Position numbers and translations under genes: made by a program
Shown here: in pieces, positions 6,817 to 14,549 of the stretch
How the letters are laid out: every line of letters starts with the position of its first letter
Numbering within the stretch: the stretch's first letter is position 1
NCBI RefSeq assembly: GCF_000340965.1
Contig: NZ_ANAY01000047.1
Location: forward strand, 1 to 36,675
Length of the DNA stretch: 36,675 nucleotides
Direction of reading: 5' to 3'
Source: Nocardiopsis kunsanensis DSM 44524
GTDB taxonomy: Bacteria; Actinomycetota; Actinomycetes; Streptosporangiales; Streptosporangiaceae
Notes under the pieces: model-generated
Told to the model about the DNA's origin: nothing
The model's database searches: none
Seen by the model: the letters and a program-made list of their open reading frames with translations, nothing else

Positions 6817-8244
6817 TCAGCACGCGTCCTGCCCTTCCTCCTCCGCGGTCGCACCGTCGAGCTCCTCGGAGATCGCGCTGTCGGGGTCGGAGGCCCCGCC
6901 GTTCCCGGCGATGCCCTGCCAGTCGGCCCCGATGACCAGTTCCAGGGTCTGGTCCAGGCTCTGGACCTCCTCGGTCCGGGCCTGGCCGATGTAGTCGGCG
7001 AGCAGCTCGGCGGAGGCCTCGTCACCGGCGGTGTGGTAAACGGTCGTGGCCTCGGGCAGTCGCTCCTGGGGGTTGCCAGTGGAGGCGACGGTGTAGTCGG
7101 CCCCGGTCAGGACCACCTCGACCTCGGAGGCCAGCCCCTCGATGTTGGTGTTGTTGAGCACGTCGATGCTGATGTCGGAGGGCTCGGGGGCCTCTGCGCC
7201 GTCCCCGGACGTCTCGTCGCTCCCGTCGGATCCGGTCATGTCGGCGCCCTCGTTGATGCGTTCGAAGAGGTCCGCGGCGGGCTGCTCATCGAGGATGATG
7301 CGGTTCTCGTTCGCCGGATGGAGGCCGTTGGGCACCGTCACGAACTGGACGCGGTCGAGCTCGACCTCGCGCATGGCCATGGCGATCTCGCTCATGGTGT
7401 CGACGCTGAGGTCCTCGTCGGTGGTGATGGAGTCGGTGACCGCGCCGACGAAGTTGGTGATGGTCGGGGGGCTGGTCATGACCTCGCTGTCGAGGACCTC
7501 GCGCAGCATCGCGCCCATGAATTCCTGCTGGCGTCCGATACGCGACAGGTCGCTCCCGTCGCCCTGGGCGTAGCGCGAGCGCACGTACCCGAGGGAGTCC
7601 TCACCGTCCAGGGTCTGTTCGCCGGCCTCGAGCTCCAGATGGGCCTTGGGGTCGTCGATCGGTTCGGGGACGCACATCTCCACCCCGCCGAGGGCGTCGA
7701 CCATGTCGATGAACCCGGAGAAGTCCAACATGAGGAAGTGGTCCAGGTGCACACCGGTGACGTGCTCGACCGCCTTCCACTGGCATGCGACCCCGCCGAA
7801 GGTCATCGCGGAGTTGAACATGCCGCTGTGGGCGTCCATGCCCTGGTAGTCCTCGGCCGGTTCGCACGCGGGCAGATCCACGAGCAGGTCGCGGGGCAGA
7901 TTCACCAAGGTGGCCGCGCCGCTGTCGATGTTGAGGCTTGCGATGAGCATGGTGTCGGGGCGTTCCCCCTCGGCGTCGCCGTATTCGGCGTTCTCCCCCG
8001 AGCGCACGTCCGAGCCGAGGACGAGGATGTTCTTGACGCCCGCCACGTTGTCGGGACGGTCCCACTGGTCGGTGTCGACCTGAGTGGTGGTGATGTTGCC
8101 CCACAGGGAGGCGTACCAGCCGTAGGCGCCCAGGCTGGCGATGATCGCCAGCACCGTGACGGCAGTGGCGACCCACTGCCCGGCCGACATGCGGACGGCG
8201 CCCAGAGCGCCGGAGGGGAGGCGGGCGGAACGTTTTCCAGCCAT
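6817..8244 (-). CDS. LytR-CpsA-Psr (LCP) family protein with LytR_C domain, copy 2
   Basis: A 475-residue paralogue of the adjacent LCP gene with the same layout: one transmembrane helix near residues 25-45, an LCP domain (NILVLGSDVRSG, LVNLPRDLLVDLP, CVPEPIDDP) and a C-terminal LytR_C domain (ISIDVLNNTNIEGLASEVE). Unlike copy 1 it keeps the full YVRSRYAQ ... SRIGRQQ active-site Arg set. The likely role is ligation of wall polymers to peptidoglycan. The ATG at 8244 (MAGKRSARLP) is favoured over upstream starts because it matches the N-terminal length of copy 1, although no Shine-Dalgarno is obvious. A TACCAT -10-like element on the minus strand (8343-8348) lies about 100 nt upstream. Both copies end in a Cys-containing acidic tail. 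Confidence 0.9.
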   Translation of the reverse strand: MAGKRSARLPSGALGAVRMSAGQWVATAVTVLAIIASLGAYGWYASLWGNITTTQVDTDQWDRPDNVAGVKNILVLGSDVRSGENAEYGDAEGERPDTMLIASLNIDSGAATLVNLPRDLLVDLPACEPAEDYQGMDAHSGMFNSAMTFGGVACQWKAVEHVTGVHLDHFLMLDFSGFIDMVDALGGVEMCVPEPIDDPKAHLELEAGEQTLDGEDSLGYVRSRYAQGDGSDLSRIGRQQEFMGAMLREVLDSEVMTSPPTITNFVGAVTDSITTDEDLSVDTMSEIAMAMREVELDRVQFVTVPNGLHPANENRIILDEQPAADLFERINEGADMTGSDGSDETSGDGAEAPEPSDISIDVLNNTNIEGLASEVEVVLTGADYTVASTGNPQERLPEATTVYHTAGDEASAELLADYIGQARTEEVQSLDQTLELVIGADWQGIAGNGGASDPDSAISEELDGATAEEEGQDAC

Positions 8245-8431
8245 GGGGAAAGGAACTTTCGACGGTGCAAGGCCTGGGAAGAGGGGGACCGGGGCACCGC
8301 GCCCGTGGGAGCGGCGAGGCCCCAGGGAGATGTGATGAACGGATGGTAACAGCAGGTGGACCCCGGGAAACACGCCCTCGTGGAGGATCGTGACCGTCCC
8401 GGAACACCCCCGTGAGGTTGTTCTCCGGGCC

Positions 8432-8941
8432 TCAGAAGCGCGTGGTGACGGTGCCCGCGGCGCGATCGTGCAGGCCCCGGGTGTCGCGGTCGTAGACGAC
8501 CGCAGGGATGACCAGGCACAACAGCAGGGTGCGCACGGTCATGGAGACGAACCAGGGCCAGGAACGCTCTCCGGTGGCGGTGATGCCCACGCCGGCGAGC
8601 CGGCGGCCCACCGAAGTGCCGAAGAGTGTGAGCAACAGGATGTTCACGGCCGCGAAGACCACGAGGGTGGACAGCGTGGTGAAGTTGGTCAGTGCCAACG
8701 CCTCGGGTTCGCCGCCCCGGTCAGCGGCCAGGACGAGTTCCTGGCCGATGAGTCCGGCGTTGAGGGCGCCCATGACGATGAGGGTGGCGAGCATCCAGTC
8801 CAGTGCCAGGCCCACGAGCCGCCGCATCACGCCGGGCACGGATCCGGGGCCGCTCTCCGGCAGACCGAGGCGGTTGCCCCGGTACAGGAACTCGTCGTCG
8901 GGGTCGGCGGCCGCGGCGCCCGATCGGCTCTCATCGCTCAT
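8432..8941 (-). CDS. RDD family membrane protein
   Basis: A 169-residue integral membrane protein of the RDD family, whose general role is unclear (some members are implicated in ion transport). After an acidic N-terminus it has helices at about residues 40-65 (beginning RRLVGLALDWMLATLIV), 88-108 and 130-152. The conserved FGTSVGRRLAGVGI segment lies between the second and third helix. The ATG at 8941 follows GAGGAAC. In Streptomyces an RDD gene also sits beside glnA, so this is part of the conserved core. It lies upstream of, and in line with, the LCP genes, with a 187-bp gap. Confidence 0.85.
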   Translation of the reverse strand: MSDESRSGAAAADPDDEFLYRGNRLGLPESGPGSVPGVMRRLVGLALDWMLATLIVMGALNAGLIGQELVLAADRGGEPEALALTNFTTLSTLVVFAAVNILLLTLFGTSVGRRLAGVGITATGERSWPWFVSMTVRTLLLCLVIPAVVYDRDTRGLHDRAAGTVTTRF

Positions 8942-9120
8942 GTTCCTCACGTTATCGGCAGGCCGCGGCCGCCGGCGCCGGGGTGATCCGAGAGGGAGAA
9001 AAACCCCTCGAAAAGGGCGTGGCGCATGACACATCACAGAACTCGAAAACACCCCGATTCGCCCGCAGTGCAGGGGAACCGCACGGTCAGGGCGGGTGGG
9101 CCACGGAAGCAACAGGGTCC

Positions 9121-9158
9121 GTAACATGCGAGAAACAATCGAGACATGGCGTGGAAAC
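9121..9158 (+). promoter_or_regulatory. GlnR box upstream of glnA
   Basis: Four 5-mers are spaced exactly by 6 nt: GTAAC (9121), GAAAC (9132), GACAT (9143) and GAAAC (9154). This matches the Streptomyces GlnR consensus gTnAc-n6-GaAAc repeated twice. A -10-like TAGCTT follows at 9169-9174. A weaker half-site (GACAC-n6-GAACT) lies at 9028-9043. GlnR would activate glnA under nitrogen limitation. Confidence 0.85.
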
Positions 9159-9268
9159 CGCGCCCTCCTAGCTTCGGGAACGAAGCCAGGAGACGGATGC
9201 GATCCGGTACGTCCGCGATGGAGCGGCCCCGGCTCCGCCGTCTCAGCTATCTGTACGGAGGTTCCGTT

Positions 9269-10693
9269 TTGTTCAGCAGCGTCGACGAGGTTCTCACCTA
9301 CATCCAGAAGGAGGACGTCCAGTTTCTCGACGTCCGTTTCACGGACCTGTTCGGTGGCGTGAACCACGTAACTCTGCCCGTCGAGAACGTCGACGAGTCG
9401 ACGTTCACCGAGGGCCAGATGTTCGACGGTTCCTCGATCCGCGGTTTCCAGGCCATCCACGAGTCCGACATGCTCCTGCTGCCCGACCTGAGCACGGGTG
9501 TTCTGGACCCCTTCCGCAAGCACAAGACCCTGAACATGACGTTCTTCGTGCACGACCCCGTCACGCTGGAGTCCTACAGCCGTGACCCGCGCAACATCGC
9601 CCGCAAGGCCGAGGCGTACCTGAAGGGCACGGGTATGGCCGACACCGCCTTCTTCGGGGCCGAGGCCGAGTTCTACGTCTTCGACGACGTCAAGTTCGAG
9701 ACACGCGCCAACACCGGCTACTACGAGATCGACTCGATCGAGGGCGCTTGGAACACCGGCTCCACCATCCAGGGCGGAAACCGCGGGTACCGGCCCCGTT
9801 ACAAGGGCGGGTACTTCCCCGTCGAGCCGGTCGACCACTACAGCGACCTGCGCTCGGACATGGTCCGCACCCTCATCGACTCCGGTGTGGAGGTCGAGCT
9901 CCAGCACCACGAGGTCGGCACCGCCGGCCAGGCCGAGATCGGTATCAAGTTCGGCACTCTGCTCCACCACGCCGACCGCATCCAGTTGTACAAGTACATC
10001 GTCAAGAACGTCGCGAACGAGGCCGGCAAGACCGCCACGTTCATGCCCAAGCCGCTCTTCGGCGACAACGGCTCCGGTATGCACTGCCACCAGAGCCTGT
10101 GGAAGGGCGGCGAGCCGCTGTTCTTCGACGAGTCCGGCTACGGTCAGCTCTCCGAGACGGCCCGCCACTACATCGGGGGCCTGCTCAAGCACGCCTCGGC
10201 CCTGCTGGCCTTCACCAACCCGACGGTGAACTCCTACCACCGCCTGGTCCCGGGGTACGAGGCCCCGATCAACCTGCTCTACAGCCAGCGCAACCGCTCG
10301 GCCTGCATCCGTCTGCCGCTGTCCGGGTCCAGCCCCAAGGCCAAGCGCATCGAGTTCCGCGTTCCGGACCCCTCGGCCAACCCCTACCTGGCCTTCTCCG
10401 CCATGCTCATGGCCGGCATCGACGGCATCAGGAACAAGATCGAGCCGCCGGAGCCGATGGACAAGGACCTCTACGAGCTGCCCCCGGAGGAGGCCCAGGC
10501 GGTCGAGACGGTGCCCGCCTCGCTGGACGAGGCCCTGAAGGCCTTGGAGACCGACCACGAGTTCCTGCTCGAGGGCGGTGTCTTCACCAAGGACCTCATC
10601 GACACCTACATCGACTTCAAGCGCACCGAAGAGATCGACTCCCTGCGTCTGCGCCCGCACCCGCGTGAGTTCGAGCTCTACTACGACATCTGA
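9269..10693 (+). CDS. glnA: Glutamine synthetase type I (beta)
   Basis: Makes glutamine from glutamate, ammonia and ATP; a dodecameric cytosolic enzyme. The TTG start at 9269 follows GGAGG (9257-9261) at 7 nt and gives 474 residues, the usual GSI-beta length; longer frames upstream run through the GlnR box and are not used. Signatures include FDGSSIRGFQAIHESDM, the ATP-site segment KPLFGDNGSGMH, NRSACIRLP and the C-terminus REFELYYDI. Tyr402 in DKDLYELPPEE is the adenylylation site, matching the presence of glnE downstream. The order glnA, then glnE, then glnA2 is as in Streptomyces. Confidence 0.97.
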   Translation: MFSSVDEVLTYIQKEDVQFLDVRFTDLFGGVNHVTLPVENVDESTFTEGQMFDGSSIRGFQAIHESDMLLLPDLSTGVLDPFRKHKTLNMTFFVHDPVTLESYSRDPRNIARKAEAYLKGTGMADTAFFGAEAEFYVFDDVKFETRANTGYYEIDSIEGAWNTGSTIQGGNRGYRPRYKGGYFPVEPVDHYSDLRSDMVRTLIDSGVEVELQHHEVGTAGQAEIGIKFGTLLHHADRIQLYKYIVKNVANEAGKTATFMPKPLFGDNGSGMHCHQSLWKGGEPLFFDESGYGQLSETARHYIGGLLKHASALLAFTNPTVNSYHRLVPGYEAPINLLYSQRNRSACIRLPLSGSSPKAKRIEFRVPDPSANPYLAFSAMLMAGIDGIRNKIEPPEPMDKDLYELPPEEAQAVETVPASLDEALKALETDHEFLLEGGVFTKDLIDTYIDFKRTEEIDSLRLRPHPREFELYYDI

Positions 10694-10712
10694 TCGAGGC
10701 ACGTACGGTCCC

Positions 10713-10759
10713 GGCCGAGGCCGCCTGCGGTGTTCCCGGCACCGCAGGCGGCCTCGGCC
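10713..10759. terminator. 20-bp perfect hairpin between glnA and gpx
   Basis: A perfect 20-bp stem (10713-10732 with 10740-10759) and a 7-nt loop between two convergent genes. It is probably a bidirectional terminator. Confidence 0.85.
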
Positions 10760-10814
10760 GTCTCTGGTGGCCGCAGCGCCCGGGGCCGGACGCCGACCTC
10801 CTCCCCCGCCCTGT

Positions 10815-11303
10815 TCAGGCGGGCAGCACGGCCTCGATCGCCTTGACGACCTCCTCCGACCCGGGCTCGGTCCGAGGGGCGAAACGTGCCGCGACCGCGC
10901 CGTCGGGGGCGACGAGGAACTTCTCGAAGTTCCAGCGCACGTCGCCGTCGTGGCCCTCCGCGTCGGCAGTGGGGACCAACCCGGCATAGAGCGGGTGGCG
11001 GTCGTCGCCGTTGACGTCGACCTTCTCGGTCATCGGGAAGGTGGCCCCGTAGGTGGTCGAGCAGAAGGTGGAGATCTCCTCGGCGGTTCCGGGCTCCTGG
11101 CCCATGAACTGGTTGCACGGCACGCCCAGCACGGTGAAACCGCGGCCGGCATAGCGCTGCTGCAGCTCCTCCAGGGCCGTGTACTGCGGGGTCAGGCCGC
11201 ACCTGGACGCGACGTTGACGACCAGGACGGCCGTGCCGCGGTGGCGGTCCAGCTGCGCGGGGCCGCCGTCGAGGGCACCGATCTCGACGTCGAAGACGGA
11301 CAT
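10815..11303 (-). CDS. Glutathione peroxidase family (thiol peroxidase)
   Basis: A 162-residue GPx-fold peroxidase that reduces hydrogen peroxide or lipid peroxides. In actinobacteria it is likely served by thioredoxin or mycothiol rather than glutathione (inference). The peroxidatic Cys35 lies in NVASRCGLTPQY. The catalytic Gln and Trp are in VPCNQF and in WNFEKFLV near the C-terminus. The ATG at 11303 follows GGGAGTGAC. It is a single-gene unit, convergent with glnA and divergent from glnE with 114 bp between the starts. Confidence 0.93.
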   Translation of the reverse strand: MSVFDVEIGALDGGPAQLDRHRGTAVLVVNVASRCGLTPQYTALEELQQRYAGRGFTVLGVPCNQFMGQEPGTAEEISTFCSTTYGATFPMTEKVDVNGDDRHPLYAGLVPTADAEGHDGDVRWNFEKFLVAPDGAVAARFAPRTEPGSEEVVKAIEAVLPA

Positions 11304-11405
11304 GTCACTCCCTTGGCTGTACGGTTCTCAGCACCCGCAACCGTATGCCGATGCGGCCGTCCCCTCCCCGCACGGTCCGGCACCGAGCGCCCGGAACGGG
11401 CGGAC

Positions 11406-11411
11406 TACCGT
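11406..11411 (+). promoter_or_regulatory. -10 box of a leaderless glnE transcript
   Basis: TACCGT (TAnnnT) ends 6 nt before the glnE GTG and there is no Shine-Dalgarno. The transcript probably begins at the start codon. Confidence 0.45.
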
Positions 11412-11417
11412 GGACGT

Positions 11418-14400
11418 GTGGGCAGGAACGGAAGTACCGACATCACGGCAGGCGCGCTCGCCAGGCGCGGTTTCAGCGACAGTCCCCGGGCCCTGGGCCT
11501 GATGGAGGAGGCCGGGCTCGACGCCCAGGACGACATCGCCGTCGTCGACGCCCTCGCTGCGGCGCCCGACCCCGACCGGGCCCTCCTGGGCCTCCTGCGC
11601 GTACTCGAGGTGGACCCCTTCCCCGACGAGGTGCTCACGGCCCTGCGTGAGGAGCCCGACCTGCGGGCCCGGCTGTGCCATGTCATGGGCACCAGCAGCG
11701 CGCTGACCGACCACCTCGTGCGCCACCCCGGGGACTGGCGCGAGCTGCGCGGTCCGGACGCGGCGCGCTCGCCCGGACCCGAGGAGGTGCGGCGCGGGTT
11801 CCTGCACACCGTCGGCGCCGACCCCGACGCGCCCGCGCCGATCGCCGCCGAGTTCGAGGACGGTTCCAGCGAGGCACTCAAACACACCTTGCGCGTGGCC
11901 TACCGGCGCCGGGTGCTGCGTCTGGCCGGGCGCGACCTGACGGGTGCGGCGGCTGTGGAGGAGAGCTCCGCGGAGCTGGCCGGCCTGGCCGCCGCGATGC
12001 TGGAGGCCTCCCTGGCCATGGCCCGGGCCGCCCGCCCCGCCGATGCGGCGCTGTGCCGCCTCGCCGTCATCGCCATGGGCAAGTGCGGGGGGCGCGAACT
12101 CAACTACGTCAGCGACGTGGACGTGGTCTTCGTGGCCGAACCAGTCCGGGACTCCGAGGGTGAACCCGTGGCCGAGAGTGTGGCGCTGACGGCCGCGACG
12201 CGCCTGGCCACCGAGACGATGCGGGTGCCCTCGGCCACCGATGCCGAGGGGTCCCTGTGGGAGGTCGACCCGGCCCTGCGTCCGGAGGGGCGCAACGGTC
12301 CCCTGGTGCGGCCGTTGTCGGGGCATCTGGCCTACTACCAGCGCTGGGCCAAGACGTGGGAGTTCCAGGCCCTGCTCAAGGCCCGTCCCGTTGCGGGCGA
12401 CCCCGCCCTGGGGAACGCCTACATGGAGGCGATCGGCCCTATGGTGTGGGAGGCCTCGGCCCGCGAGAACTTCGTGGAGGACGTACAGGCCATGCGGCGG
12501 CGTGTGCTCGCGCACCTGCCCGCGGGAGAGGGGGAACGCGAGCTGAAGCTGGGCCCGGGCGGCCTGCGCGACATCGAGTTCTCGGTACAACTGCTCCAGC
12601 TCGTGCACGGGAGGGCCGACGAGCGGCTGCGTTCGGCCAACACCCTCGAGGCGCTCACCGCGTTGTCGGAGTACGGGTACGTGGGGCGCCAGGACGCGGC
12701 CGGGTTGGCCGGGGCCTACCGGTTCCTGCGCCGGGCGGAGCACGTGCTGCAGTTGGACCGGCTGCGCCGTACCCACATGATCCCCGATCCGCGTACGCAG
12801 GAGGGGCCCGCGCAGCTGCGGCGTCTGGGGCGGGCCCTGGGGTACAGCGCGAACCCGGTCACGGAGCTGACCGAGGCGCGCAAGCAGGTGTCGGCGAAGG
12901 TGCGGCGCCTGCACGAGAAGCTCTTCTACCGTCCGTTGCTCAACGCGGTCGCTCAACTGCCCGGGGACGAGGCGCGTCTGACCTCCGACCAGGCCCGGGC
13001 CCGGTTGGAGGCCTTGGGGTTCACCGACCCGGCGGGGGCGCTGCGTCACCTGGAGGCGTTGACAGCGGGCCTGTCACGGCGGGCGTCGATCCAGCGGACC
13101 CTGTTGCCGGTGATGCTGGGCTGGTTCGCCGACTCCCCCGACCCCGATGCGGGCCTGCTGGGCTTCCGGCAGGTCAGCGACGCGCTGGGGACGACCCCGT
13201 GGTACCTGCGCCTGCTGCGCGACGACGTGCGGGTGGCCGAGCGGATGGCGTGGCTGTTGGGCACGAGCCGGTACGTGACCGAGCTGCTGCTGCGGGCGCC
13301 CGATGCGGTGGCGCTGCTGGACGAGGACGGTGACCTGGTACGCCGCACGCCCGAGGTGCTCACGGCCGAGGCCGATGCGGCCCTGCGCCGTTACCACACG
13401 GACGAGGAGTCGGTGTCGGCGGTGCGGGCCCTGCGCCGCCGTGAGCTGTTGCGCACGGCCTCGGCCGACCTGTTGGGGATCTCGTCGGTGACCGAGGTCG
13501 GTTCGGCCCTGACCGACATCGCCCAGGTCACCGTGGACGCGGCTCTGAGAGTGGCGTGGGCCCGTGTGGTGGGGGCCGACGGGGGCCAGGAGCTCACCCG
13601 CGTGTGTGTGGTGGCCATGGGCCGGTTCGGTGGACAGGAACTCACCTATGCCAGCGACGCCGACGTGATGTACGTGCACGATCCGCTCCCGGGGGTGGAC
13701 AGGGGGTTGGCGGCCAAGCAGGCGATGGCGGTCGTGCGCGAGCTGGCGCGGCTGCTGGAGATGCCGGCCGCCGAGCCGGCGCTGAGGATCGACACCGATC
13801 TGCGTCCGGAAGGCCGCAGCGGTCCGATGGTACGGACACTGGATTCGTACACGGCCTACTACCGTCGCTGGTCGCAGGTCTGGGAGAGCCAGGCGCTGCT
13901 GCGGGCCCGGCCCATCGCGGGTGACCGGGCCCTGGGCGCGGAGTTCCTGGAGCTGGTTGACCCGATCCGTTACCCCGACGGCGGCCCGGACCGGTCGGCG
14001 GTGCTGGAGATCCGCAAGCTCAAGGCGCGGATGGAGGCCGAACGGCTCCCGCGCGGGGCCGACCCGACCCTGCACACGAAGCTGGGGCGCGGTGGTCTCT
14101 CGGACGTGGAGTGGGTGGTCCAGCTCATGCAGCTCCGGCACGCCCATGCCTGCCCGGACCTGCGCACGACACGGACGTTGCAGGCGCTGGACGTGTCGGT
14201 CGCGCACGGGATGATCGCGGCCGAGGACGGTGCGGTGCTCGAGCACGCCTGGCGGCTGGCCTCGCGGGTACGCGGCATGGTCATGCTGGTGCGGGGCCGT
14301 GGCGGGGACTCACTGCCCTCGGACCTGCGGGTGCGCGGGGCGTTGGCCGAGGCGATGGGTTTCGGCTCCGACGACGATGACGGGGACGAGGCTTCCGAGC

Positions 14401-14507
14401 ACGAGGGGGCCGGCAGTGAGGGGCCCTCGGAGCAACTCACCGACGAGTACCTGCGGTCGACACGGCGGGCGCGTGCGGTGATGGAACGTGTTTTCTACGA
14501 CGACTGA
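11418..14507 (+). CDS. glnE: Bifunctional glutamine synthetase adenylyltransferase/deadenylase
   Basis: Controls GlnA by adding AMP to, or removing it from, its regulatory Tyr. The 1029-residue protein has two nucleotidyltransferase halves. The N-terminal deadenylase half has MGKCGGRELNYVSDVDVVFV (from residue 220). The C-terminal adenylyltransferase half has MGRFGGQELTYASDADVMYV (from residue 734) and RIDTDLRPEGRSGPMV. Helical regulatory segments (GRGGLSDVEWVVQLMQL) follow each. The GTG at 11418 is chosen because coding similarity begins there (GRNGSTDITAGALARRGF) and a -10 box sits just upstream; the frame is open further back only because of GC bias. The product ends VMERVFYDD, typical of the family. 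Confidence 0.95.
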   Translation: MGRNGSTDITAGALARRGFSDSPRALGLMEEAGLDAQDDIAVVDALAAAPDPDRALLGLLRVLEVDPFPDEVLTALREEPDLRARLCHVMGTSSALTDHLVRHPGDWRELRGPDAARSPGPEEVRRGFLHTVGADPDAPAPIAAEFEDGSSEALKHTLRVAYRRRVLRLAGRDLTGAAAVEESSAELAGLAAAMLEASLAMARAARPADAALCRLAVIAMGKCGGRELNYVSDVDVVFVAEPVRDSEGEPVAESVALTAATRLATETMRVPSATDAEGSLWEVDPALRPEGRNGPLVRPLSGHLAYYQRWAKTWEFQALLKARPVAGDPALGNAYMEAIGPMVWEASARENFVEDVQAMRRRVLAHLPAGEGERELKLGPGGLRDIEFSVQLLQLVHGRADERLRSANTLEALTALSEYGYVGRQDAAGLAGAYRFLRRAEHVLQLDRLRRTHMIPDPRTQEGPAQLRRLGRALGYSANPVTELTEARKQVSAKVRRLHEKLFYRPLLNAVAQLPGDEARLTSDQARARLEALGFTDPAGALRHLEALTAGLSRRASIQRTLLPVMLGWFADSPDPDAGLLGFRQVSDALGTTPWYLRLLRDDVRVAERMAWLLGTSRYVTELLLRAPDAVALLDEDGDLVRRTPEVLTAEADAALRRYHTDEESVSAVRALRRRELLRTASADLLGISSVTEVGSALTDIAQVTVDAALRVAWARVVGADGGQELTRVCVVAMGRFGGQELTYASDADVMYVHDPLPGVDRGLAAKQAMAVVRELARLLEMPAAEPALRIDTDLRPEGRSGPMVRTLDSYTAYYRRWSQVWESQALLRARPIAGDRALGAEFLELVDPIRYPDGGPDRSAVLEIRKLKARMEAERLPRGADPTLHTKLGRGGLSDVEWVVQLMQLRHAHACPDLRTTRTLQALDVSVAHGMIAAEDGAVLEHAWRLASRVRGMVMLVRGRGGDSLPSDLRVRGALAEAMGFGSDDDDGDEASEHEGAGSEGPSEQLTDEYLRSTRRARAVMERVFYDD

Positions 14508-14508
14508 G

Positions 14509-14540
14509 GGCGGCGCCCCCGTGAGGACGGGGGCGCCGCC
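14509..14540. terminator. Hairpin between glnE and the amylase gene
   Basis: A perfect 14-bp stem (GGCGGCGCCCCCGT and its complement) with a GAGG loop, starting 1 base after the glnE stop and 9 bases from the amylase stop. Probably bidirectional. Confidence 0.8.
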
Positions 14541-14549
14541 GTTGCGGGG

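Noticed and set aside
5063..6994. Long open frame on the plus strand opposite the first LCP gene
   Set aside because: The protein is low-complexity (Gly/Val/Asp-rich), without family similarity, and mirrors the codon bias of the minus-strand LCP gene.
6748..8349. Long plus-strand open frame opposite the second LCP gene
   Set aside because: A shadow of the real minus-strand gene, caused by high GC at third codon positions.
8942..10987. Minus-strand open frame extending upstream of the RDD gene across glnA
   Set aside because: Only the last 169 residues resemble a protein; the rest is antisense to glnA.
10578..11417. Upstream extension of the glnE frame into the end of glnA
   Set aside because: It crosses a 20-bp terminator and the oppositely oriented peroxidase gene and shows no GlnE similarity before 11418.
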